A stretch of DNA of 64,000 nucleotides from Sphingobacterium thalpophilum (GTDB taxonomy: Bacteria > Bacteroidota > Bacteroidia > Sphingobacteriales > Sphingobacteriaceae), in the NCBI RefSeq assembly GCF_038396785.1, contig NZ_CP151087.1, positions 2,852,001 through 2,916,000 of the forward strand. The letters run 5' to 3'. The position numbers and the translations under genes are program-made. Each line of letters begins with the position of its first letter. The first letter of the stretch is position 1. Shown here piece by piece: positions 49,935 to 58,155 of this stretch. The notes beneath the pieces were generated by a model. It saw nothing but the letters and a program-made list of their open reading frames with translations, was not told the DNA's origin and did no database searches.

Positions 49935-51185
49935 TTATCTGATCTGTCCATTTCCACGGACAATCCACTTCTCTGTTACCAATTTTTCCAATGCAAATGG
50001 TCCACGGGCATGTAACTTTTGGGTCGAGATACCTATTTCTGCACCCAGACCAAACTCACCTCCGTCCGTAAAACGTGTAGATGCATTGGCATATACCGCG
50101 GCAGCATCCACTGTATTCAAAAATTGTTCAATATGGAGTTCACTGGAAGAAACAATACATTCCGAATGTTTGGAAGAATATTTTGCGATATGCTCCAAAG
50201 CTTCGTCCAAACTGGTGACCGTCTTTATTGAACACTTCAAATCTAAAAATTCTCTTCCAAAATCCGCTTCTTCTGCGCGCTTTAAATTTGAAAAATTTTG
50301 ACCCTGTAATACCTCATAAGCTGTAGGGTCCGCGAAGACTTCCACCTGAGCATCTTCAAAATAAGTTTTCAATTTCGTTAGGAACTCGGCAGCAACAGCA
50401 CGATCGACCAAAACAGTATCTAAAGAATTACACACCGATGGCCTGGAAATTTTAGCATTGGCAACAATTTTCGCTGCCATATCCAAATCTGCTATACGGT
50501 CCACATAAGTATGGCATACTCCTGCTCCAGTTTCAATAACTGGTACTTTAGCGTGTTCCCTGACATAATCGATCAGCGACTGTGAACCCCGTGGTATGAT
50601 AATATCCACGAATTGGGTAGCTTCCAATAATTCCGAAACATGCTTCCTATCAACAGGCAACAGTTGCACAATAGTTGTTGCAATACCATACTGCTCTAAG
50701 ACAGCATGGATCACTTTCAACAACGCCTCGTTGGTGTGTAACGCGTCCGAACCACCGCGCAATAGACAAACGTTACCCGACTGAATACACAATGCAGCAA
50801 CGTCTATCGTCACATTAGGTCGCGATTCGTAGATGACCCCAACGACTCCGAGTGGAACCGTAATTTTCTCGATCTCCAATCCATTTGGCAATATCTTTTT
50901 TAGTAATAACTGATCTGTTGGATCCGCCAACTGAGCGATCTGCTTAACACTGTCAGCCAAACCTTTTAGACGATCGCTATTGAGCAAAAGACGATCCTTT
51001 TTGGGGTCGTCATCAGCCATACGATCCAAATCAATCTTATTGGCTTTTAATACATCAGTAGTATGTGCGATAAGACCTTCTGCGATGGCATTTAAAATAG
51101 TTATTTTGGTATCAGGAGCCAGTTGTTGCAAAATTTGTTTTGCTTTGGCCGCCGCCTGAAGTTGGTTTAAGATGGATTCACTCAT
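49935..51185 (-). CDS. proA: Glutamate-5-semialdehyde dehydrogenase
   Basis: 416 aa, NADPH-dependent reduction of glutamyl-5-phosphate in proline synthesis. Seen: VPLGVVGVIYESRPNVTIDVAALC, CLLRGGSDAL, the catalytic Cys in KISRPSVCNSLDTVLVD, FTDGGEFGLGAEIGIST. It overlaps proB by 4 bases (ATGA-type coupling). Confidence 0.95.
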   Translation of the reverse strand: MSESILNQLQAAAKAKQILQQLAPDTKITILNAIAEGLIAHTTDVLKANKIDLDRMADDDPKKDRLLLNSDRLKGLADSVKQIAQLADPTDQLLLKKILPNGLEIEKITVPLGVVGVIYESRPNVTIDVAALCIQSGNVCLLRGGSDALHTNEALLKVIHAVLEQYGIATTIVQLLPVDRKHVSELLEATQFVDIIIPRGSQSLIDYVREHAKVPVIETGAGVCHTYVDRIADLDMAAKIVANAKISRPSVCNSLDTVLVDRAVAAEFLTKLKTYFEDAQVEVFADPTAYEVLQGQNFSNLKRAEEADFGREFLDLKCSIKTVTSLDEALEHIAKYSSKHSECIVSSSELHIEQFLNTVDAAAVYANASTRFTDGGEFGLGAEIGISTQKLHARGPFALEKLVTEKWIVRGNGQIR

Positions 51186-52213
51186 AATAATACAATATCA
51201 TTTGCATGTGCAATTTCTACATTTTTTTTACTGGTCTGGGACAAAGCGGATGAATCCATCTTCGCGCGGGCAACGGCAACAGTTAAGCCTTCTAGATTGA
51301 CAATATTTAACACTTCTCCTTTTTCAAAATGCTCGACGATACGGGTTACCCCCACAGCGAGTAAACTTTTGTGCTTCAATAATGCTTCCTCCGCTCCACG
51401 ATCAACCATCAATTCCCCTTTTATTAAACTTCCACTCGCGAGCCATTTCTTGCGGGAAGAGATCTTCTTACTTTGAGCCAGACACAATGTGCCAGTCTCG
51501 TGCTTAACCGCTTTTTGTATCGCCTCCTCGGTTTGCATACTAAAAATCACCACAGCAATCCCCATTTGATTGGCCAATCGGGCAAAGTTCAATTTCGAGG
51601 TCATTCCCCCTAATCCTACGGAAGATTTATCCTTCCTTGCCAGCCCTAAAATATCCCGGTCAATTGTTTCAATTTGCGGTATAATCTTGTTGTTTGCATC
51701 CAACACACCAGGAACGGAAGTGCTAAACAGTAATTTTTCGGCACCAAAACCAACAGCAATCAAGGTTGCCAGCTCATCATTATCTGAAAACTTCAGTTCT
51801 TTATTACTCACCACATCATTTTCATTTGCGATTGGAATAACATTGTTCCGCCACAATTCCTCATACGTATTTTTCAATTGTAGAAATTGATCCCGATTGG
51901 AAAAGTGATGTCGCTCACATAAACTCTGCGCCAATGAAATTTTAAACGGTCGGAAATAAGTAGAATACGTATTAATCAATATAGGGTTCCCAATTGCAGC
52001 AGCTGCTTTGCGTTCGGATAGCGTTCCTGTGTAGCTGGGCAGAAAACGTTTACCGGCAGCAACAGCACCTGAAGAGACCAAGACGATATTGTATTTCTTT
52101 TGTAAGGAAGCAATTTGCCTAGCGATCTCCAAAACAATACGTTCATCAACTTCTCCCTCTTTCGTGGTAATAGAAGCCGATCCAAATTTGACAACGAGAA
52201 TTGGCTTTTTCAT
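51182..52213 (-). CDS. proB: Glutamate 5-kinase
   Basis: 343 aa. The amino-acid kinase domain (about 1-255) has VVKFGSASITT, VLVSSGAVAAG, NENDVVSNKELKFSDND and GLGGMTSKLNFARLA. The C-terminal PUA domain (about 268-343) has GSLIKGELMVDRGAEEAL and AVGVTRIVEHFEKGEVLNIV. First step of proline synthesis; feedback-inhibited by proline in the family. First gene of the proB-proA-hypothetical operon. Confidence 0.95.
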   Translation of the reverse strand: MKKPILVVKFGSASITTKEGEVDERIVLEIARQIASLQKKYNIVLVSSGAVAAGKRFLPSYTGTLSERKAAAAIGNPILINTYSTYFRPFKISLAQSLCERHHFSNRDQFLQLKNTYEELWRNNVIPIANENDVVSNKELKFSDNDELATLIAVGFGAEKLLFSTSVPGVLDANNKIIPQIETIDRDILGLARKDKSSVGLGGMTSKLNFARLANQMGIAVVIFSMQTEEAIQKAVKHETGTLCLAQSKKISSRKKWLASGSLIKGELMVDRGAEEALLKHKSLLAVGVTRIVEHFEKGEVLNIVNLEGLTVAVARAKMDSSALSQTSKKNVEIAHANDIVLL

Positions 52214-52569
52214 TTTTTAGTATGTTTTAGTTTAGATTTGAGCACTAATTTACTGAGAAGAATTTGATTTACGCAAAATATGTTAACAATTGAACAATAT
52301 AGTTCAATCGTTAACCTTAGGAAGTACGGCCCAATCTATTAGGTCCAGGAGCATTCGTGTACCCGGCGTTTATCCCGTAGGAAATTTTACTTTGGCAGAA
52401 TGCTGCGGAAAGCACAAAAAACAGTATTATGCTGTAGATTAAATGTTTCATATGTAGCCAATTTATTTACAATTGCTACAAATATGGACGGTGGAATCTT
52501 AATTTATACGCTATTTAGCGTCGTTTAACAAATCTTAAATTGATTAACAATAACTAAAACCGACTTCCT
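52214..52569. other. Region between uvrB and proB
   Basis: 356 bases containing one possible short minus-strand ORF (listed separately) with a signal peptide. No RNA gene or clear terminator seen. AT-rich either side of the ORF. Confidence 0.5.
52317..52451 (-). CDS. Possible 44-aa secreted peptide or truncated outer-membrane protein
   Basis: ATG at 52451 opens MKHLIYSIILFFVLSAAFCQ, a good signal peptide with cleavage before or after Cys/Gln. The mature part KISYGINAGYTNAPG resembles the first strand of a Bacteroidota outer-membrane barrel, and the frame stops at 52317. It is either a small secreted peptide or the stub of a decayed barrel gene. No homologue known to me. Confidence 0.4.
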   Translation of the reverse strand: MKHLIYSIILFFVLSAAFCQSKISYGINAGYTNAPGPNRLGRTS

Positions 52570-54603
52570 TTACGAAGGGAATCGCTCTTCATAGAGCTTC
52601 TCCAAGGAGAACATTTCATCACGATATTTCGCTGCTTCCAAGAAATCCATTTCTTTCGCTGATTTATCCATTTTCTTCCGTACGTTATCGATCGCTTTCT
52701 TCAGATCCTTCTCACTGAGATACTGCATCACTGGATCAGCTGCAATGGCCTGCGACGGATCAGGTTCAACATAAATTTTAGGTTCAATACCCGAGAAATC
52801 AGCAACAGAAGTCTGCTCTAAGATCTCTTCTCTTGTTTTGCCCACAGTACGCGGTGTAATGCCATGTTCCAAGTTATATTTCATCTGCTTGTCTCGGCGA
52901 CGATTGGTTTCATCTATTGTGACACGCATGCTATCCGTCATTTTATCCGCATACATAATAACCCGACCTTTATCATTCCGGGCCGCGCGACCAATCGTCT
53001 GAATAAGCGATCGTTCGGAACGCAGAAAGCCCTCCTTATCCGCATCGAGAATAGCAACAAGCGTGACCTCCGGCAAATCAAGCCCCTCACGAAGTAAATT
53101 CACCCCGACCAGGATATCAAATTCACCCAAGCGGAGCCCCCGCAAGATTTCAACCCGCTCCAAGGTTTTAATTTCAGAGTGGATATAACGGACTTTTAAG
53201 TTCAGCTTGGTCATATATTTGGAAAGTTCTTCAGCCATGCGTTTGGTCAATGTAGTAGCCAAAACACGTCCTCCCTCTTTAATGGTCTTATCGACTTCTT
53301 CCAAGAAATCATCGACCTGATTAATCGCTGGTCGTACTTCAATAATTGGATCCAGAAGTCCTGTTGGGCGAATGACCTGCTCAACGACAACACCTTCGGT
53401 CTGCTGCAGTTCGTAATCGCCCGGAGTCGCCGATACATAAATCGTCTGATTTGTCAAGGATTCAAACTCCGGAAAGTTTAAAGGTCTATTATCCAAAGCC
53501 GCGGGCAACCTAAACCCATGTTCTACCAAGGAAACTTTTCGCGATCGGTCACCTCCATACATCGCACGTAATTGTGGTAAGGTCACGTGACTCTCATCAA
53601 TGACCAGCAGGTAATCTTCCGGAAAATAATCCAGCAAACAGAACGGACGCATCCCCGGTTGTCTACCATCAAAAAAGCGGGAATAATTTTCAATCCCCGA
53701 ACAATAGCCCAGTTCACGCATCATTTCCAGATCATAATTGACGCGCTCCTCTAAACGCTTCGCCTCCAGCATTAAGCCCTCGTCTTCCAGTTGCGTTTTC
53801 CGTTGCATCAATTCATCTTGGATAGCCCAGATCGATTCTTTGAATTTTTCTTTCGGTGTAACGAAGAGATTTGCTGGAAAAAGAGCAAGATCTTCCATCT
53901 TGTTGAGCGTTTTCCCTGAAATGGGATCGATCTCACTCAGTTCATCAATTTCATCCCCAAAGAATGAAATCCGAATAGCATTATCCAAGTATGCCGGAAA
54001 CACGTCCACTGTATCACCTTTAACCCGAAAGGTACCCCGTTTAAACTCTGTGGTCGTTCGCGAATATAAAATCTCCACCAGCTTATGCAGGAAAGCGTTT
54101 CTAGTGACAGTCATACCGACCCCAAAACGAAAGATAGACCGGGAGAAATCTTCCGGATTTCCCATACCGTAGATACAGGATACCGAAGAGACGACAACGA
54201 TATCACGCCGTCCCGACATCAATGACGACGTGGTTGCCAAACGCAGCTTTTCGATTTCCTCGTTAATCGCCAAATCCTTCTCGATGTAGGTATTCGTCGA
54301 AGCAATAAAAGCTTCGGGTTGATAATAATCGTAATAAGACACAAAATAGTTGACCGAGTTATTGGGAAAGAACTGTTTGAATTCACCGTACAACTGAGCC
54401 GCCAAAGTTTTATTGTGGCTTAAAATCAATGTCGGCTTTTGGGTTTCCTGAATCACATTAGCCACAGTAAAGGTCTTACCCGAACCTGTCACCCCCAAAA
54501 GCGTCTGGTATTGCTCTGCCTGCTCTACCCCTGCTACCAACTGCTTAATTGCTTCTGGCTGATCGCCTGTGGGTTTGTACTCCGATGTCAATTCAAATTT
54601 CAT
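52570..54603 (-). CDS. uvrB: Excinuclease ABC subunit B
   Basis: 677 aa DNA-damage recognition helicase of nucleotide-excision repair. Walker A GVTGSGKTFTVANV at about 38-51; beta-hairpin YYDYYQPEAFIASTNTYIEKD; DESH box VIDESHVTLPQ; helicase motifs LVGVNLLREGLDLPEV and QTIGRAARND; C-terminal UVR domain MDKSAKEMDFLEAAKYRDEM for UvrC contact. Complete and normal length. No SOS-type operator is seen. Confidence 0.97.
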   Translation of the reverse strand: MKFELTSEYKPTGDQPEAIKQLVAGVEQAEQYQTLLGVTGSGKTFTVANVIQETQKPTLILSHNKTLAAQLYGEFKQFFPNNSVNYFVSYYDYYQPEAFIASTNTYIEKDLAINEEIEKLRLATTSSLMSGRRDIVVVSSVSCIYGMGNPEDFSRSIFRFGVGMTVTRNAFLHKLVEILYSRTTTEFKRGTFRVKGDTVDVFPAYLDNAIRISFFGDEIDELSEIDPISGKTLNKMEDLALFPANLFVTPKEKFKESIWAIQDELMQRKTQLEDEGLMLEAKRLEERVNYDLEMMRELGYCSGIENYSRFFDGRQPGMRPFCLLDYFPEDYLLVIDESHVTLPQLRAMYGGDRSRKVSLVEHGFRLPAALDNRPLNFPEFESLTNQTIYVSATPGDYELQQTEGVVVEQVIRPTGLLDPIIEVRPAINQVDDFLEEVDKTIKEGGRVLATTLTKRMAEELSKYMTKLNLKVRYIHSEIKTLERVEILRGLRLGEFDILVGVNLLREGLDLPEVTLVAILDADKEGFLRSERSLIQTIGRAARNDKGRVIMYADKMTDSMRVTIDETNRRRDKQMKYNLEHGITPRTVGKTREEILEQTSVADFSGIEPKIYVEPDPSQAIAADPVMQYLSEKDLKKAIDNVRKKMDKSAKEMDFLEAAKYRDEMFSLEKLYEERFPS

Positions 54604-54886
54604 ATATTTCCTGTGTCTTTAAGAAAACCATTCAGGCCTTTTCCAGCAAACATTGCACCACGAATTGCTTGAGCCCTAAGCTCAAAAACAGTTTTTGTAA
54701 TCCGATGGTTTCAATCTGCTTCAAGACGATTTGTTGACCTGTGGTCCAGGCCATATCCTGCTATGTTCTTACACAAATTTACTAAAAATTTTACCATTTT
54801 AGCGCAAACTATAATAATACCATAGATGTTATTACTTTCAATTGATTATTTATTATCTTTAGCTTAACTGAACTAGCACACACGCC

Positions 54887-55534
54887 ATGGTCACTATTCT
54901 ATCTACCCAAAATAGCATTGCAAATCATTTTATTGCCGAACTGAGAGATATCACGATTCAACAGGATCGCATGCGCTTTCGTCGGAATCTGGAACGATTA
55001 GGTGAAATTTTCGCTTATGAAATCAGCAAGACGATGGCTTATAAACCTGTTGAAGTTGAAACTCCGTTAGGTGTGGCCAAAACCCATCTCTTGATGGAAC
55101 AACCCGTACTCGCTACAATTCTGAGAGCGGGGCTTCCCTTTCATCAGGGACTTTTAAATGTATTTGATCATGCCGACAATACCTTCATTGCGGCCTATCG
55201 GCATACCAAAAAGAGCGGTGAGTTTGAAATTCATAAAGAATATGTTAATACACCAAACTTAGATAATCGTACAGTAATCATTGTAGACCCCATGTTGGCC
55301 ACAGGAAAGAGCCTTGTATTATGCTGTAAGGATCTCCTGGCCGAATATGACATCAAGGAATTACATATTGTTGCAGCCATTGCATCCGAGGAAGGACTGA
55401 ATCACGTTCAGGCTTTTGTACCTACGGCACACATCTGGGTAGGTGACGTCGACCACGAACTGACCTCAAAAGCTTATATTGTACCTGGACTCGGTGATGC
55501 CGGAGACCTGGCCTACGGTGTAAAACATCATTAA
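54887..55534 (+). CDS. upp: Uracil phosphoribosyltransferase
   Basis: 215 aa, makes UMP from uracil and PRPP. Seen: TILRAGLPFHQGLLNVFD, the PRPP loop TVIIVDPMLATGKSL, and the uracil-binding C-terminal VPGLGDAGDLAYG. Typical divergent Bacteroidota form. Monocistronic. Confidence 0.95.
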   Translation: MVTILSTQNSIANHFIAELRDITIQQDRMRFRRNLERLGEIFAYEISKTMAYKPVEVETPLGVAKTHLLMEQPVLATILRAGLPFHQGLLNVFDHADNTFIAAYRHTKKSGEFEIHKEYVNTPNLDNRTVIIVDPMLATGKSLVLCCKDLLAEYDIKELHIVAAIASEEGLNHVQAFVPTAHIWVGDVDHELTSKAYIVPGLGDAGDLAYGVKHH

Positions 55535-55638
55535 TGTGGATAAATTATTTAAAACTAAATTAACACTTAGCTCATTGAAATTCAGTAAATTTATGTCAAT
55601 GATGAAGTTTAATTTTTTTATATCTAATCTATATCGCT

Positions 55639-56112
55639 ATGAGATGGCAAAAATACAATGGCGAATCCATTCGCTCCACGATTTTCGATGCTGTTGAGGA
55701 AGTCATTAAACGAGAAGATGCCCTAGGGAATAAGCTCAAGGTTTATATAGGCACCGATTCCCAAGTCAAGAGAGGCATCATCGACTTCGCTACAGTCATC
55801 GTCTTTCTCCGGGAACATAAAGGTGGATTTATGTTTATCCAACGGGACAAAAGGCATCACCGAATGAGCATTAAAGAAAGGATGCTGCTCGAAGTCCAAA
55901 AATCCATCGATATAGCCTATCAACTCTGCCCCCTCCTCGAAAAACACAAAGTAGACCTCGAAGTCCACGCCGACATCAACACCAATCCAAATTTCCAGTC
56001 AAATGTTGCCCTGAAAGAAGCCATGGGCTATATTATGGGTATGGGATTTGTTTTTAAGGCCAAGCCCGAATCTTTTGCCAGTACCAATTGTGCGAATAAA
56101 CAGGTTCAATAA
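55639..56112 (+). CDS. DUF458 (YkuK-type) RNase H-like protein
   Basis: 157 aa. RNase H-fold acidic residues: Asp in YIGTDSQVKRGIIDFATVIVF, Glu in RMLLEVQKSIDIAY, and Asp in EVHADINTNPNFQS. The domain family DUF458 is uncharacterised but shares the nuclease fold. Stop is 52 bases before pnuC, so it may be in the same transcript. Confidence 0.8.
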   Translation: MRWQKYNGESIRSTIFDAVEEVIKREDALGNKLKVYIGTDSQVKRGIIDFATVIVFLREHKGGFMFIQRDKRHHRMSIKERMLLEVQKSIDIAYQLCPLLEKHKVDLEVHADINTNPNFQSNVALKEAMGYIMGMGFVFKAKPESFASTNCANKQVQ

Positions 56113-56142
56113 TTGACTATAGGGCAGACTTTGTATATTTAG

Positions 56143-56162
56143 GGTGTAATTTTTAATACACC
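56143..56162 (+). promoter_or_regulatory. Hairpin directly before pnuC
   Basis: GGTGTA (56143-56148) pairs with TACACC (56157-56162), 8-base loop, 2 bases before the pnuC ATG. It could control translation or be an operator. No NAD or thiamine riboswitch core is seen around it. Confidence 0.4.
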
Positions 56163-56164
56163 AC

Positions 56165-56767
56165 ATGCAGGATTTTTTTCAGCAGATTGCACGTCAATTT
56201 GCCCAGACCTCTTGGCTCGAATGGTTAGGTACGCTGACAGGCTTTCTTTGTGTCTATTTGGCCGCTAAGCAAAATATATGGAACTGGCCAATCAGTATCA
56301 TCAGCGTAGCGTCCTACGCGATTCTGTTTTATAATGCCAAACTGTACGGAGATACTGTACTACAGTTCTACTTCCTGTCCACAGCTGTGTACGGTTGGTA
56401 TTATTGGATAAGACGAAAAGAAGAAAAAAAGAAACCTATCGTCAAAACCAGCAAGGGACAATTGCTCCTTTGCCTCCTGGCAATCCTGATCCTAACGCTA
56501 TCAATCGGTTATCTCCTCGATAGCAAGACAAATTCCGATGTCCCTTATATTGACGCATTCTGCACCTCCGTAAGTTTTATTGCTCAATTTCTGATGACGC
56601 GCAAAGTGCTTCAAAATTGGCTCTTATGGGTATTTGTGGATATTTGTTATATCCCGCTCTATATACACAAAGACCTTATGCTGACCGCAGTACTCTACCT
56701 TGTTTTCACGCTCATCGCTTGGAATGGCTATCGCGATTGGCAGAAAACCTATAAAAATTTTGCGTAA
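56165..56767 (+). CDS. pnuC: PnuC-type vitamin transporter (nicotinamide riboside)
   Basis: 200 aa, about seven helices. Family motifs: WLEWLGTLTGFLCVYLAAKQN, WPISIISVASYAILFYNAKLYGD and AVYGWYYWIRRKEE. The next gene encodes a NadR-type kinase, the usual partner that phosphorylates and traps nicotinamide riboside, so NR is the likely cargo. The 2-base gap to the kinase gene suggests coupling. Confidence 0.92.
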   Translation: MQDFFQQIARQFAQTSWLEWLGTLTGFLCVYLAAKQNIWNWPISIISVASYAILFYNAKLYGDTVLQFYFLSTAVYGWYYWIRRKEEKKKPIVKTSKGQLLLCLLAILILTLSIGYLLDSKTNSDVPYIDAFCTSVSFIAQFLMTRKVLQNWLLWVFVDICYIPLYIHKDLMLTAVLYLVFTLIAWNGYRDWQKTYKNFA

Positions 56768-56769
56768 TA

Positions 56770-57324
56770 TTGCCTATCAAAACGATCGATGTGGAAAAAG
56801 ATTTCATAAAAATTGCCGTTGTTGGCCCCGAGTCCACCGGAAAATCAACGATGGCACAATTTCTTGCCAAGGAATTTCAGACGGTATGCGTACCCGAGTA
56901 TTCACGTTATTATTGCCAAAGCCTCAACAATAAATATACCCTGCAGGACGAAGTCAATATGTTTTATGGACAGGTAGCCCTAGAGGAAGCCCTGACCCCT
57001 TTAGCGCAAGACCAGCTCCTCATCTGTGACACCACCTTTCTTACGGTAAAAATTTGGTCAGATCATCTTTTCGGTCATACGCCGCAGGAAGTCACCGATA
57101 AAATTCAACAACATGTTTATGATCTCTATCTGCTGATGGATATCGATCTACCTTGGCAGGATGATCCACTACGGGATTTTCCCGAACACCGCGAACACTT
57201 CATGGAGATCTGGAAAAGCGAATTGAACGCCATTAATGCGAATTACCGTCTTATTTCCGGGCTCGGCGACCAACGTCTTGAAAATGGACTTCATGCGGTA
57301 AAAGATTTTCTGACATTGATTTGA
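56770..57324 (+). CDS. NadR-type ATP-binding kinase (nicotinamide riboside kinase)
   Basis: 184 aa. Walker A GPESTGKSTMAQFLA at about 19-33; VPEYSRYYCQ, QLLICDTTFLTVKIW and LLMDIDLPWQDDPLRD match the kinase half of NadR. The adenylyltransferase and DNA-binding halves are absent, so it phosphorylates NR to NMN only. The start is TTG 56770 or GTG 56791; both precede the P-loop, and no ATG is available. Confidence 0.87.
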   Translation: MPIKTIDVEKDFIKIAVVGPESTGKSTMAQFLAKEFQTVCVPEYSRYYCQSLNNKYTLQDEVNMFYGQVALEEALTPLAQDQLLICDTTFLTVKIWSDHLFGHTPQEVTDKIQQHVYDLYLLMDIDLPWQDDPLRDFPEHREHFMEIWKSELNAINANYRLISGLGDQRLENGLHAVKDFLTLI

Positions 57325-57334
57325 GACAAGTGTC

Positions 57335-57365
57335 TTGACGAAGCAGCCTTTTACAGCTATATTTG
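57335..57365 (+). promoter_or_regulatory. Promoter of the bacilliredoxin gene
   Basis: TTG at 57335-57337, 20 bases, TATATTTG at 57358-57365. The ATG is 109 bases further on, so the leader is long. Confidence 0.75.
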
Positions 57366-57474
57366 TAAGCATAAAGTATAGCTGTTGTTTATACGGACTA
57401 AGAATACTTGCCCAGCGACAGAAAGCTTTATAGAAACAATTAAAATAGAATATTAACATTTTACTTAAGAAATA

Positions 57475-57885
57475 ATGTATCCAGAATATTTAGTAACTCC
57501 AATGCGTCAAGAGTTAGTTGATGCAGGATTCGAAGAATTAAAAACTCCTGAAGCAGTTGATCAGGCTATCGCATCAGAAGGAACTGTCTTTGTGGTTGTA
57601 AACTCTGTTTGTGGTTGCGCTGCAGCAAATGCACGCCCAGCTGCAAAAGCTGCTGTAAAAAATGAAAAACACCCAGCTAAATTGGTCACTGTTTTCGCAG
57701 GTATGGAAACTGATGCTGTAAACACTGCACGTAACTACATGTTGCCTTATCCGCCATCTTCACCAGCAATGGCTTTATTTAAAGACGGAAAATTGGTACA
57801 CATGATTGAAAGACATATGATTGAAGGTCGCCCGGCACAAATGATTGCTGACAATTTAGTTGCAGCATTTGACGAGTACTGTTAA
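57475..57885 (+). CDS. Bacilliredoxin (BrxA/BrxB, YphP/YqiW family)
   Basis: 136 aa thioredoxin-fold protein with the CGC active site Cys46-Gly-Cys48 in VNSVCGCAAANARP. In Firmicutes it removes bacillithiol from proteins; bacillithiol occurs in some Bacteroidota, so the role here is inferred. Also seen: VFAGMETDAVNTARNYM and PPSSPAMALFKDGKLVHMIERH. Confidence 0.93.
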   Translation: MYPEYLVTPMRQELVDAGFEELKTPEAVDQAIASEGTVFVVVNSVCGCAAANARPAAKAAVKNEKHPAKLVTVFAGMETDAVNTARNYMLPYPPSSPAMALFKDGKLVHMIERHMIEGRPAQMIADNLVAAFDEYC

Positions 57886-57908
57886 TCACGTATTTTGATT
57901 TTTGAATT

Positions 57909-57943
57909 AAAAAGGCTGTCCAAGTTATTTGGATAGCCTTTTT
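57909..57943 (+). terminator. Terminator after the bacilliredoxin gene
   Basis: Stem 57911-57921 with 57931-57941 (one G-U pair), 9-base loop, T-run. Confidence 0.85.
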
Positions 57944-57967
57944 GCATTTGGATAATCCGTATTCGCA

Positions 57968-58102
57968 TTACTTTTCCTTCAGGTTGCCTTTCACTACTTT
58001 ACTGATGATCTCCTGTCCCAATAATACGCGACAATTCAGCGTAGGTACTTCACGTAAAGCAATTCGATAAGTCAAAACCCCGAGTCCGCATCTCCAATAG
58101 AT
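57968..58102 (-). pseudogene. Possible gene remnant
   Basis: On the minus strand a frame ends at 57968 with TYRIALREVPTLNC, then LGQEIISKVVKGNLKEK. It has the composition of a real protein C-terminus but no start: the frame is closed by TAG just upstream (58105-58103). About 44 open codons can occur by chance. It may be the decayed end of a gene whose 5' part was lost. Not recognised. Confidence 0.25.
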
Positions 58103-58155
58103 CTAGCCCCAAGCCTAGTTTCCGTTTATTCAAAGCTTTTTGCTATTTTTAGGTT

